DNA of 64,000 bases from Mucilaginibacter sp. L196 (GTDB taxonomy: Bacteria; Bacteroidota; Bacteroidia; Sphingobacteriales; Sphingobacteriaceae), in contig NZ_LMUO01000019.1 of NCBI RefSeq assembly GCF_009765905.1, forward strand, positions 732,418 to 796,417. The letters run 5' to 3'. Shown here in pieces: positions 35,703-43,588 of the stretch; the stretch's first letter is position 1; each line of letters starts with the position of its first letter. A model generated the notes under the pieces. The model made no database searches. It was not told the DNA's origin and worked only from the letters and a program-made list of their open reading frames with translations. The position numbers and the translations under genes are program-made.

Positions 35703-35729
35703 AACCTGTATGCTTATCGCATACAGGTT
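35703..35729 (-). terminator. terminator of the small-peptide gene cluster
   Basis: AACCTGTATGC and GCATACAGGTT form a perfect 11-bp stem with a 5-bp loop; on the minus strand a T-rich stretch follows. It lies directly after the last peptide gene. Confidence 0.75.
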
Positions 35730-35750
35730 AATTATATCTTTCGGCAATAA

Positions 35751-35924
35751 TTAATCAGCTGTTGCCAGATCTGATTTAGGACCGTTTAATGTTTTTACTG
35801 CAAAATCAGCAGTGTTAGTTTTTAAAGTTGTTGCAGTAGTTGTTTTATTTTCTTTTGCACTTAAGCAATATGCTGTTAAGCCTGATGATATTATTAATGC
35901 TGCTACTATAATGGTCTTTTTCAT
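35751..35924 (-). CDS. small exported peptide, array member E
   Basis: A 57-residue ORF: MKKTIIVAALIISSGLTAYC is a classic signal sequence, followed by a short Thr/Lys-rich stretch ending in SDLATAD. Opening and ending resemble the other genes in this array (MKKIII..., ...AKELGSAD, ...GKELASGD). The mature peptide would be about 35 residues. Last member before the terminator. Function unknown; I recognise no family. Confidence 0.7.
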   Translation of the reverse strand: MKKTIIVAALIISSGLTAYCLSAKENKTTTATTLKTNTADFAVKTLNGPKSDLATAD

Positions 35925-35964
35925 GTTTTCGAATTGATTGGGTTTGATAATAAATTAACTGACA

Positions 35965-36615
35965 TTAAGAAAGTCTTGCATCAGCAGTCCCCTGATCTTT
36001 TTTATCAGTATTAGCTAACCTTGCATCAGCAGTCCCCTGATCTTTTTTATCAGTATTAGCTAACCTTGCATCAGCAGTACCCTGATCTTTTTTATCGGTA
36101 TTAGCTAATCTTGCGTCAGCAGTCCCCTGGTCTTTTTTATCAGTATTAGCTAATCTTGCATCAGCAGTACCCTGATCTTTTTTATCAGTATTAGCTAATC
36201 TTGCATCAGCAGTACCTTGATCTTTTTTATCAGTATTAGCTAATCTTGCGTCAGCAGTACCCTGGTCTTTTTTATCAGTATTAGCTAATCTTGCGTCAGC
36301 AGTACCCTGGTCTTTTTTATCAGTATTAGCTAATCTTGCGTCAGCAGTACCCTGATCTTTTTTATCAGTATTAGCTAATCTTGCGTCAGCAGTACCCTGG
36401 TCTTTTTTATCAGTATTAGCTAATCTTGCATCAGCAGTACCCTGATCTTTTTTATCGGTATTAGCTAATCTTGCATCAGCAGTACCCTGATCTTTTTTAT
36501 CGGTAGAGTTTATTAATTGAGCTGTGTTGTTTTTTTCTGAATATCTAACTGTAGTAAAAGATGAAACTAAACCTGTTGTTAAAAATAATGCTGATACTAT
36601 AAATACTTTTTTCAT
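35965..36615 (-). CDS. exported repeat protein, 12 x 15 residues, array member D
   Basis: A 216-residue protein. Residues 1-20 are a signal sequence like those of its small neighbours (MKKVFIVSALFLTTGLVSS). After a short linker, residues 38-216 are twelve tandem copies of TDKKDQGTADARLAN; the units are identical in protein except that the last ends in LS. The repeat is highly charged and should be extended or helical. Its DNA units differ only at silent positions. It ends with ADARLS where paralogues end in ELASGD or LATAD. Role unknown; perhaps a secreted or surface-exposed scaffold. Confidence 0.8.
   Translation of the reverse strand: MKKVFIVSALFLTTGLVSSFTTVRYSEKNNTAQLINSTDKKDQGTADARLANTDKKDQGTADARLANTDKKDQGTADARLANTDKKDQGTADARLANTDKKDQGTADARLANTDKKDQGTADARLANTDKKDQGTADARLANTDKKDQGTADARLANTDKKDQGTADARLANTDKKDQGTADARLANTDKKDQGTADARLANTDKKDQGTADARLS
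35968..36504 (-). repeat. 45-bp tandem repeat, 12 units, in frame
   Basis: Eleven full 45-bp units and a final 42-bp unit. Differences between units (GGT/GGG, GAT/GAC, CAG/CAA, ACT/ACC, AGA/AGG) are all synonymous. The array is coding and is not a CRISPR: there are no unique spacers. Confidence 0.95.
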
Positions 36616-36689
36616 GATTATATTTTTTAATTTTTTGATTCTTATTTATGTGTTATTTAACTGTAGTGTTATTGTATATTTTATATGAA

Positions 36690-36836
36690 TTAATCAGCGC
36701 TGCCCAGTTCTTTTGCGTTGCCAAATACACTCATCTTAATTGTGCTGTGAATGATATGCACACTATTATATTTTGTATGTAGAGAAAACACACCTGTTGT
36801 GAAAATTACTGCTGCTGCGATGATGATCTTTTTCAT
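36690..36836 (-). CDS. small exported peptide, array member C
   Basis: A 48-residue ORF. MKKIIIAAAVIFTTGVFS is a signal sequence nearly identical to that of the next two genes, then a short His/Lys-containing stretch and the ending NAKELGSAD. Mature length about 28 residues. It shares the 3' motif K-E-L-x-S-x-D with members A and B. Function unknown. Confidence 0.7.
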   Translation of the reverse strand: MKKIIIAAAVIFTTGVFSLHTKYNSVHIIHSTIKMSVFGNAKELGSAD

Positions 36837-36884
36837 ATTTTTAGTTGTATTGAATGATTAGGGTTGTATGTTTATTAATAATAG

Positions 36885-37037
36885 TTAGTCTCCGCTTGCT
36901 AATTCTTTACTATCAGCGGAAAACGAATTTTGTATAGCTGCTTTTACAACTACTTTTGGTGTGTTGTTAATTTTAACACGTGATGCTAATGCACCTGTTG
37001 TGCAAACTAATGCTGCTGCGATGATGATTTTTTTCAT
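36885..37037 (-). CDS. small exported peptide, array member B
   Basis: A 50-residue ORF from the Met at 37037 (an upstream start would add 11 residues of non-conserved sequence before the signal peptide). MKKIIIAAALVCTTGALAS is followed by VKINNTPKVVV and the ending ADSKELASGD. The VK-x-N-x-TPK stretch is shared with member A. Upstream spacing of about 40 bp to the next gene suggests one transcript. Function unknown. Confidence 0.75.
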   Translation of the reverse strand: MKKIIIAAALVCTTGALASRVKINNTPKVVVKAAIQNSFSADSKELASGD

Positions 37038-37077
37038 GATTTTTTTATTTTTTTTAATTTCTTGATTCAATTAATAA

Positions 37078-37239
37078 TTAGTCTCCGCTTGCTAACTCTT
37101 TACCGTCTGTTGCAAGATGTTGTGTTTCTGTAATGTGTTGTGTTTCAATGTTTGTTTTAGGTGTACTGTTCAACTTAACTTGTGATGATAGCGTACCTGT
37201 GATTAAAACAAATGCTGCTGCGATAATGATCTTTTTCAT
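37078..37239 (-). CDS. small exported peptide, array member A
   Basis: A 53-residue ORF. MKKIIIAAAFVLITGTLSS is the signal sequence; then QVKLNSTPKTN, a THITETQH-like polar stretch and the ending TDGKELASGD. It is the closest paralogue of member B and of the frameshifted relic just upstream. It is the first intact member of the leftward array. Function unknown. Confidence 0.75.
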   Translation of the reverse strand: MKKIIIAAAFVLITGTLSSQVKLNSTPKTNIETQHITETQHLATDGKELASGD

Positions 37240-37280
37240 GATTTTATTTTTTAATATTTTAATTTTCTTAATTCAATTTA

Positions 37281-37414
37281 TAATGAGTCCCCCCGCTCGC
37301 CGATTCCTATCATCTGTCGTAATATATTGTATGATAGGGGTGACGTTTAGGTTAACCTGTGATGATAATGCGTTTGTAATTAAAGCTATTGACACTGAAA
37401 TAATGTTTTTTCAT
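37281..37414 (-). pseudogene. frameshifted relic of an array peptide gene
   Basis: From the ATG at 37414 the frame reads MKKHYFSV and stops early. Shifting by one base after MKK gives IISVSIALITNALSSQVNLN, clearly the signal sequence and QVKLN block of member A; a second shift near the end recovers ESASGG, matching ELASGD. Two small indels have therefore broken a sixth copy. Confidence 0.75.
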
Positions 37415-37862
37415 AACTCCATTTTTAATATTTTGATTTTAATTGTTAGTGTGACTTGTATGTAATATTTTGATTTTCAAATAATTATAACACTTTAAAA
37501 GCTTATTTGATTGTATTCGTGATAAGTATTTTGCATATGGTTTTATAACATAATATTAAACTGTAGCTAGCAATAACTAAGAGTAAAACAATGTGTTGTA
37601 ATTTAATATCATTCTATTTAAACAAAAAAATGAACCTTTTTCTAATTCATTCGTAATAAGCTTGGGTTAAACTATGTATATAATAAATCAACAATTGATA
37701 AAAAATTGATTATCAATCGCTTGGTGAAAGCAAATATAAATATATGATACAACATTTTGTTGTAAAAATGAATATCGTTATATTATCAATTTATATATAA
37801 ATATATGCTATATTGGTATGTTTTCTAATTTTTGTAGAAATTAACTCTTACGAAAGTATTTA
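37415..37862. other. AT-rich divergent intergenic region
   Basis: 448 bp of very AT-rich DNA between the peptide array and the TPR gene. No credible ORF. It holds the perfect small palindrome TACAACA-TTT-TGTTGTA at 37748-37764 and several TATATAAATATA words. It should contain the promoters of both sides; a near-match to the -7 box (TAATTTTTG) lies about 25 bp before the TPR gene. Confidence 0.6.
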
Positions 37863-39296
37863 ATGAAGAAAGTTTTTACGATAGTCTTAACATTATTATT
37901 CGTTTCTGTGTTTTATGCACACGGGGCAAGTATCACCGTTTCGCAAGATACCAGCGATGTAAATAGCTTGAATAAAGGGGCATATGATACCAGGCTTACC
38001 AACCCTGAGCAAACGGTTATTATGGCTAACAAAGCTTTGGCGCTGGCAATAAAATTAAATTATGATAAGGGGATTGCGGAGGCTTATCGTACAATTGGTA
38101 TAGGGCAATATTATTTAAATATGTCCGAAGAATCTATCAATAGTTATTTTAGCGCACTAACTTATTTCCTGAAAATAGGCGATGAGAGAGGCGAGGCAAG
38201 AGTTGATAATAACATTGGTAACTTATATAAAGACGACGATTATGACAGGTCGTTAGATTATTTTAATAAGGCTTTAGCAATTGGAAATAGGCTTTCCGAT
38301 AAGTCAATTATAGCTTCAGCTTATCTTAACTTAGGTAATTTTTATTCAAAAAAACAAGGTTTTAATGAAGCATTAAAGTACTACAATGATAGTAAATCGC
38401 TATTTAGTGACTTAAAAGATTCGGTAAATATTATTCAATCATCACGAAATATCGGTGTAGTGTATTTTAAGTTAAATCAATTAGACTTAGCTGAAAAGTT
38501 ATTAACTGATGCTAATAAAAGGTCTAAGGAAAGAGATTTAAATGAATCTGTTGCAAGTATCGATCTTACCCTGGCCGAGCTTTATATCAAAACAAATCAG
38601 CTTGATAAAGCCGAGAATACAGTAGCAGAGGGATTAATTTATTCAAATATTATAAAGGATAAAAAATTAATTCGGGATTTTATTTATACGGATTATGAAC
38701 TAGAATATAAGCGTAAAAATTACTTGAAATCTTTAGGCTATTTAAAAGAAGTATATCTTAGAGATAGTGTAGATGGAAAAACTAACTTTACATCACAATT
38801 AAACTTGTTTTTAATAAAAAACAAACAAGAAGCAGAACAGAGAATTAACGAACTTAATGTACAACGTATACAATACGAAAACGTGAGGTTTTGGGGAGCA
38901 GCTACAGCGGCTGGCTTATTTTTAGTTGTAATAGCTTTATTGGTAAATAACGTGAAACGTAAATCCAATACAAATGCCCAACTTACGCAACTTAATAGTG
39001 AGGTGTCGCGACAAAAAGATAATCTTGACCGTGTAAATCATCACCTGGAAGAGATTATTGATGAGCGAACCAAGGATCTGCAAATAAAGAATAAAAAACT
39101 TTCAGAATATTCTTCATATCTATCGCATCAAATAAGGGGGCCGATAGCTACGTTAAAAGGATTAATGAACCTTGAAAAAGAAGGCCTCGTAGATAAAAAG
39201 GAGTGTATTAATATGATGGATAAGTGCGTGTCAGAAATTGACGAAAAGATAATTGAAATGAGTGATATGATGCACGACTCTAAAAGTATATTATAA
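37863..39296 (+). CDS. TPR sensor-like protein ending in a DHp-like helix
   Basis: A 477-residue protein: signal sequence (1-21), about six TPR-like helical repeats (45-300), one transmembrane helix (343-363), a coiled coil (370-415) and a last helix pair with YLSHQIRGPIATLKGL, which resembles the H-box of histidine kinases (His422). No ATP-binding HATPase domain follows; the stop comes 55 residues after the His. Family knowledge: TPR-linked kinases are common in Bacteroidota. Inference: it may be phosphorylated by, or pair with, another kinase. It is divergent from the peptide array. Confidence 0.8.
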   Translation: MKKVFTIVLTLLFVSVFYAHGASITVSQDTSDVNSLNKGAYDTRLTNPEQTVIMANKALALAIKLNYDKGIAEAYRTIGIGQYYLNMSEESINSYFSALTYFLKIGDERGEARVDNNIGNLYKDDDYDRSLDYFNKALAIGNRLSDKSIIASAYLNLGNFYSKKQGFNEALKYYNDSKSLFSDLKDSVNIIQSSRNIGVVYFKLNQLDLAEKLLTDANKRSKERDLNESVASIDLTLAELYIKTNQLDKAENTVAEGLIYSNIIKDKKLIRDFIYTDYELEYKRKNYLKSLGYLKEVYLRDSVDGKTNFTSQLNLFLIKNKQEAEQRINELNVQRIQYENVRFWGAATAAGLFLVVIALLVNNVKRKSNTNAQLTQLNSEVSRQKDNLDRVNHHLEEIIDERTKDLQIKNKKLSEYSSYLSHQIRGPIATLKGLMNLEKEGLVDKKECINMMDKCVSEIDEKIIEMSDMMHDSKSIL

Positions 39297-39314
39297 ATTT
39301 TAGAAGCTCATCTG

Positions 39315-39608
39315 TTAAGAAACCATCGGCCAGTTTGCATGTATTTGGGCCTCTAATAAACCCAGATATACACAGTACCAGGATATCATATGTAATATTA
39401 GTAATTCTGCGTGTTTCTTGTAGCCCTTTGTTTCAAATGCGATAATTTTCTTACCAGCGGTAACAAAAAATCTAACCTCACCTTTGCTGGGTTTAAATTT
39501 AGATTTTATTGAATTATAAACCGTGACTTTTAATTTTGTATTTGGGTCATGAATAACACTATCCTTAAGTGTTTCATTATTTGCAATTGATAACAGGTAA
39601 TTTTCCAT
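39315..39608 (-). CDS. hypothetical protein
   Basis: A 97-residue ORF I do not recognise. No signal sequence; a Lys-rich beta-like middle (KLKVTVYNSIKSKF, VRFFVTAGKKIIAFE) and a more hydrophobic end with aromatic residues (ISWYCVYLGLL). It is convergent with the TPR gene, 18 bp from its stop. Codon use looks ordinary for the region. It could be a truncated remnant of a larger protein. Confidence 0.45.
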   Translation of the reverse strand: MENYLLSIANNETLKDSVIHDPNTKLKVTVYNSIKSKFKPSKGEVRFFVTAGKKIIAFETKGYKKHAELLILHMISWYCVYLGLLEAQIHANWPMVS

Positions 39609-39800
39609 AACACTTGTTTTTGTAACAGGTGCTGCAATTCTTACTCCAAAATCATTATACGGGTGAATTAAGGCGAAAGTTTATCGAATATATTATATTA
39701 TTAACCCCCATTTAAAAAATTTAAATGAGGATTAATGCATTCATTGAAAAAACTGTTATATTTTATTCTAAAAGTGTCGTTTTTTATAAACAGTTAGCAA

Positions 39801-40169
39801 TTACACAGCTATTGCAGTTTTATTTCTCAGCTCTTCATAAAGCAATATTACTTTACGTTGTAAAGTGGCAATCTCAGTTTCGCGATCTAGTAGTTTCTTT
39901 TGGGCAATGCTAAGATGAGAAGGTTCGTGCTCCGCTTCTTTGATATCCATGGCTAATAAATAAACCACGCTAACTTCAAATACATTGGCAATTTGCTCCA
40001 GTCGTGATAAATTAATATCAGTAACACCGGTTTCGATTTTTGAAAAAGCAGGAATTGAGATACCCAAACGATCTGCAACATCTTCCTGGCTCCATCCTTG
40101 TTGATGGCGAAGAGTCCTGATGTTCATGCCAACAGATTTGTTAGTCTTCTTTTTTGCGTTGTCGTTCAT
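39801..40169 (-). CDS. XRE family transcriptional regulator
   Basis: A 122-residue regulator starting at the ATG 40169; a TTG four codons earlier is less likely. Residues 15-75 are a helix-turn-helix of the Cro/C1 type (QGWSQEDVADRLGISIPAFSKIETG). The C-terminal 40 residues (KKLLDRETEIATLQRKVILL) form a coiled coil, probably for dimerisation. Its targets are unknown; a 15-bp perfect inverted repeat lies about 100 bp upstream and could be an operator. Confidence 0.9.
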   Translation of the reverse strand: MNDNAKKKTNKSVGMNIRTLRHQQGWSQEDVADRLGISIPAFSKIETGVTDINLSRLEQIANVFEVSVVYLLAMDIKEAEHEPSHLSIAQKKLLDRETEIATLQRKVILLYEELRNKTAIAV

Positions 40170-40266
40170 TTTAATTATCAATTAAATTAGTTAGTGAAAA
40201 GGGCTACTATTGGTTAACTAAAGTTATGCCAAGTTTAATTTAATGTGATGGTAGACGAAAACAGCG

Positions 40267-40314
40267 TAATTGGGGAAATAAAATTAACATAATGTGCAAT
40301 TATTTCCCCAATTA
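40267..40314. repeat. 15-bp perfect inverted repeat between pcrA and the XRE gene
   Basis: TAATTGGGGAAATAA (40267-40281) and its exact complement (40300-40314) enclose 18 bp. No T-run follows on the minus strand, so it is not a standard terminator of pcrA. Candidate operator or small mobile repeat. Confidence 0.75.
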
Positions 40315-40337
40315 GTGTGGCGGGCGGTTAAGTTGAC

Positions 40338-42623
40338 TTAGCTGCCAATTATGCATAATTTGGCGAATTTTAGCAATAATTGCTTCTGCCCAATTTCTTT
40401 AAAGAATATAGTTGCTTTAACGTCAGGTTTTTTTCCTTCTAAGCTAATGACTTTTCCAAATCCGAAACGTTCGTGTTCAACTTCCATTCCCACCTGTAGG
40501 TTTGAAGTATCTGAAGGTGCAAATCCTGGGGATGGCACATGTGCCTTTGCCAGCAGAGATGTGGTTTTTACCGGAGGAGTTGTTGCTGCTTTTGGCTTAG
40601 AGAATGTATCACCTCCTTTTCTGCTCCAGGTTTCACGTTCATCATCAAAAAACGAACTGCTTGCTTTCTCTGGTTTCGCGGTAAAATCAAGTTCAAGGTA
40701 TCTTGCATCAACTTCATCCAAAAAGCGACTAGGTTCACAATTAATCAGCGTGCCGAACTTAAAGCGTGAAGTGGCATAGCTAAGCGTAAGTCTATTTTCA
40801 GCACGTGTTATCGCTACATAAAACAGGCGGCGTTCTTCTTCCAGGTCTGTACGCGAATTGAGCGCCATTTGTGATGGGAATAGATTTTCTTCCAATCCAA
40901 CTACATGCACCTGTTTAAATTCAAGCCCTTTGGATGAGTGGATGGTCATCAAAGAGACAGTATCTGCATCCTTGTTTTTATCGTTATCATCATTAGTAAG
41001 CAAGGCAATATCCTGCATAAAAATGTCAAGGCCTTTTTCCTCAATATCTTCTCGTTCAGAAAATTCCTTTATACCATTAAGCAACTCCTGGATGTTTTCG
41101 TATCGGTTAAGCCCTTCTACAGATTTGTCCGCGTACAAGTCTTTTAACAAGCCCGAATGCTGGGCAATATGCAATGCTGCCTCATAAGCCGAGAGTGATT
41201 TAACGATCACCTGGAAGCTTTGGATCATTGTAGCAAAAACACTAACTGCTGCTGATGTACGCCTATCTAAATATTGTGATGGGTTGATGGTCACTTCAAA
41301 TGGTGTAATGTTATTCTGATCGGCGCTTACTATAATACGGTCTACAGTAGTGTCTCCAATACCGCGGCGTGGGTAATTTATAACACGCTTAAGTGCTTCT
41401 TCATCATTCGCGTTAAAAGTAAGGCGGAAATAAGCGATCAAATCCTTGATCTCTTTACGCTGATAGAACGATAAGCCTCCATATATTTTGTAAGGTATGC
41501 CCAGTTTACGTAGGGCCTCCTCCATTGAACGCGATTGTGCATTGGTACGGTACAGGATAGCAAAATCATGCCATTTCAAGCCGTGTGTAGTGCGCTGAAA
41601 CATAATAGCTTCAGCAACTTGCTTGCCCTCCTCATTATCGCTGAAGGCGCGCATTACCTTTATTTTATCACCTGCTTCTTTCTCAGAAAAAACATTCTTT
41701 TTAAGCTGTTCTTTATTATTAGCGATGATGCTATTGGCAACATTTACAATATTTTGCGTAGAACGGTAGTTCTGTTCCAGCTTGAATATTTTCAAATCAG
41801 GGTAATCCTTCTCAAAGTTTAATATGTTCTGAATATTAGCACCACGGAAAGCATAGATACTCTGCGCGTCATCACCCACAACACAAATATTCTCATTAAC
41901 GGCCGCCAGTTTTTTAACGATCAGGTATTGCGAAAAGTTAGTATCCTGATACTCATCCACCATCAGGTATTTAAACTTATGCTGATATTTATTTAGTACT
42001 TCAGGGTATCTTTTGAGCAGCTCATTGGTTTTATAAAGCAAATCGTCAAAATCCATTGCTCCGGCGCGATAGCATCGTCCTGCATAGGTTTCGTAAATTT
42101 TGCCTAACTGACCACGTCCACTTGAAAAATCATCGGCTTGTATCTGGTCGTTTTTTTGATATTCCTGCCAGGATACGAGGTTGTTTTTTGCTGCCGATAT
42201 ACGGTTAAGCACCAGGTTTACGCTGTAAAGTTTATCATCAAGGTTCATTTCTTTTAAAATAGCCCTTAATACGCTTTTGCTATCATCGGTATCGTAAATG
42301 GTAAAGTTGTTAGGATAACCAAGTTTATCAGCCTCAACACGTAGTATCTTCGAAAAAACAGAGTGGAAGGTACCCATCCAAATGTTTTTGGCTTCCGGCC
42401 CAACCAGGTTTATGATACGCTCGCGCATTTCGCGGGCTGCTTTATTAGTAAACGTTAATACTAATATATTAAATGAGTCAACGCCATTACGAATCAGGTG
42501 TGCCACACGATAAGTAATAACGCGTGTTTTACCCGATCCGGCACCTGCAATAATCATTACCGGGCCCTTAATTTGCTCTACTGCCCCGCGTTGTTCCGGG
42601 TTTAATCCCTCTAAATAATCCAA
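40338..42623 (-). CDS. pcrA: ATP-dependent DNA helicase PcrA/UvrD family
   Basis: A 761-residue SF1A helicase. Walker A IIAGAGSGKTRVI, motif Ia TFTNKAAREMRERI, Walker B YLMVDEYQDTN, motif III VVGDDAQSIYAFRGA, motif IV QNYRST, motif V TIHSSKGLEF and motif VI LFYVAITRAE are all visible in order. The C-terminal 60 residues form a Tudor-like tail (VGMEVEHERFGFGKVI), as in PcrA. It unwinds DNA 3' to 5' in repair and displaces bound proteins. Confidence 0.95.
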   Translation of the reverse strand: MDYLEGLNPEQRGAVEQIKGPVMIIAGAGSGKTRVITYRVAHLIRNGVDSFNILVLTFTNKAAREMRERIINLVGPEAKNIWMGTFHSVFSKILRVEADKLGYPNNFTIYDTDDSKSVLRAILKEMNLDDKLYSVNLVLNRISAAKNNLVSWQEYQKNDQIQADDFSSGRGQLGKIYETYAGRCYRAGAMDFDDLLYKTNELLKRYPEVLNKYQHKFKYLMVDEYQDTNFSQYLIVKKLAAVNENICVVGDDAQSIYAFRGANIQNILNFEKDYPDLKIFKLEQNYRSTQNIVNVANSIIANNKEQLKKNVFSEKEAGDKIKVMRAFSDNEEGKQVAEAIMFQRTTHGLKWHDFAILYRTNAQSRSMEEALRKLGIPYKIYGGLSFYQRKEIKDLIAYFRLTFNANDEEALKRVINYPRRGIGDTTVDRIIVSADQNNITPFEVTINPSQYLDRRTSAAVSVFATMIQSFQVIVKSLSAYEAALHIAQHSGLLKDLYADKSVEGLNRYENIQELLNGIKEFSEREDIEEKGLDIFMQDIALLTNDDNDKNKDADTVSLMTIHSSKGLEFKQVHVVGLEENLFPSQMALNSRTDLEEERRLFYVAITRAENRLTLSYATSRFKFGTLINCEPSRFLDEVDARYLELDFTAKPEKASSSFFDDERETWSRKGGDTFSKPKAATTPPVKTTSLLAKAHVPSPGFAPSDTSNLQVGMEVEHERFGFGKVISLEGKKPDVKATIFFKEIGQKQLLLKFAKLCIIGS

Positions 42624-42748
42624 ATCTTTTTCCTCTTTTCTATATGGCGAAATTAAGGTTTTGCCCTGAAAGCTGAAAGGAAGATTAGCGATTAGTGGTC
42701 ATTGATTTTAATGTTTGGAGGCGGGTTTACCATTTAGTTAATTAACCG

Positions 42749-42756
42749 TATTTTTG
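42749..42756 (+). promoter_or_regulatory. -7 box for the pseudouridine synthase gene
   Basis: TATTTTTG lies 7 bp before the ATG; TTTA at 42726-42729 is 19 bp upstream as an imperfect -33 box. Confidence 0.5.
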
Positions 42757-42763
42757 CAGCAAT

Positions 42764-43483
42764 ATGAAGATGCCCAAACTTGTCGACCTGATTTTATTTG
42801 AAAACGATGATATAATTGTGGTGAATAAACCGCCGTTCATCAGCTCACTGGATGAGCGTGAGGGTGGCGACATCAATATGCTGCGTTTAGCCAAGCAATA
42901 TGTAGAAGATGCACAGATCTGCCATCGCTTAGATAAAGAAACATCCGGCGCTTTAATTATCGCCAAAAATCCCGAGGCTTATCGCCATGTCTCTATGCAG
43001 TTTGAAAAACGACAGGTTAAAAAGGTTTATCATGCTGTTATAGAAGGTACACACGTTTTTGAAGAACTATTTATTGATTTACCTATACTTAACGTTGGTA
43101 AAGGAACTGTAACCATAAGCAGACAAGAAGGTAAACGTGCTGAAACCTGGTTTCAGTCATTAAAATATTTTAAACACTATACTTTGGTAGAGTGTCGCCC
43201 GGTAACGGGCCGTATGCATCAGATCCGTATCCACTTGGCTACTCAACGTGCATCAATAGCGGGAGACGAGATGTATAAAGGTAAGCCGGTTTTTCTATCG
43301 TCTATCAAACGTAAATATCATTTAGGTAAAGATCAGGAGGAATTACCTATTATGAAACGTTTTGCCCTGCACGCTTATGAGGTTACTTTTAAGTTACTTG
43401 ATGGTACACCGATAACTATACACGCACCATATCCGAAAGATTTTGAAACACTGCTTAAACTATTGGAAAAGTTTGATGCATAA
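42764..43483 (+). CDS. RluA family pseudouridine synthase
   Basis: A 239-residue RNA-modifying enzyme. The catalytic Asp lies in CHRLDKETSGALIIAKN, and the GRMHQIRIHLAT motif follows. It lacks an N-terminal S4 domain, so it is a short RluA/RluC-type member acting on rRNA or tRNA uridines. The target position cannot be told. Ended by an unusually long hairpin. Confidence 0.93.
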   Translation: MKMPKLVDLILFENDDIIVVNKPPFISSLDEREGGDINMLRLAKQYVEDAQICHRLDKETSGALIIAKNPEAYRHVSMQFEKRQVKKVYHAVIEGTHVFEELFIDLPILNVGKGTVTISRQEGKRAETWFQSLKYFKHYTLVECRPVTGRMHQIRIHLATQRASIAGDEMYKGKPVFLSSIKRKYHLGKDQEELPIMKRFALHAYEVTFKLLDGTPITIHAPYPKDFETLLKLLEKFDA

Positions 43484-43491
43484 CTAGATAT

Positions 43492-43534
43492 AAAACAAAA
43501 AAGGAAACGCAATAAGCGTTTCCTTTTTTGTTTT
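43492..43534. terminator. strong bidirectional terminator
   Basis: A 19-bp perfect stem (43492-43510 with 43516-43534) around AATAA, with AAGGAAACGC at its top and A/T runs at the base on both sides. Confidence 0.92.
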
Positions 43535-43588
43535 ATATTACTGGCTTCAGTTTATAACTGAAGCCTCCGGATCAGGTAAGTTTATAAC

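Noticed and set aside
35968..36504. Regularly spaced repeats resembling a CRISPR array
   Set aside because: The units are contiguous 45-bp coding repeats with no unique spacers, and they form one uninterrupted reading frame with a signal peptide.
37133..37465. A 110-residue membrane-like ORF on the plus strand with an internal repeat
   Set aside because: It is antisense to array member A and the relic; its apparent duplication only mirrors the paralogy of those peptide genes on the other strand.
40267..40314. Terminator of pcrA
   Set aside because: Stem is perfect but there is no T-run on the minus strand and the loop is long, so it is reported as a possible operator instead.
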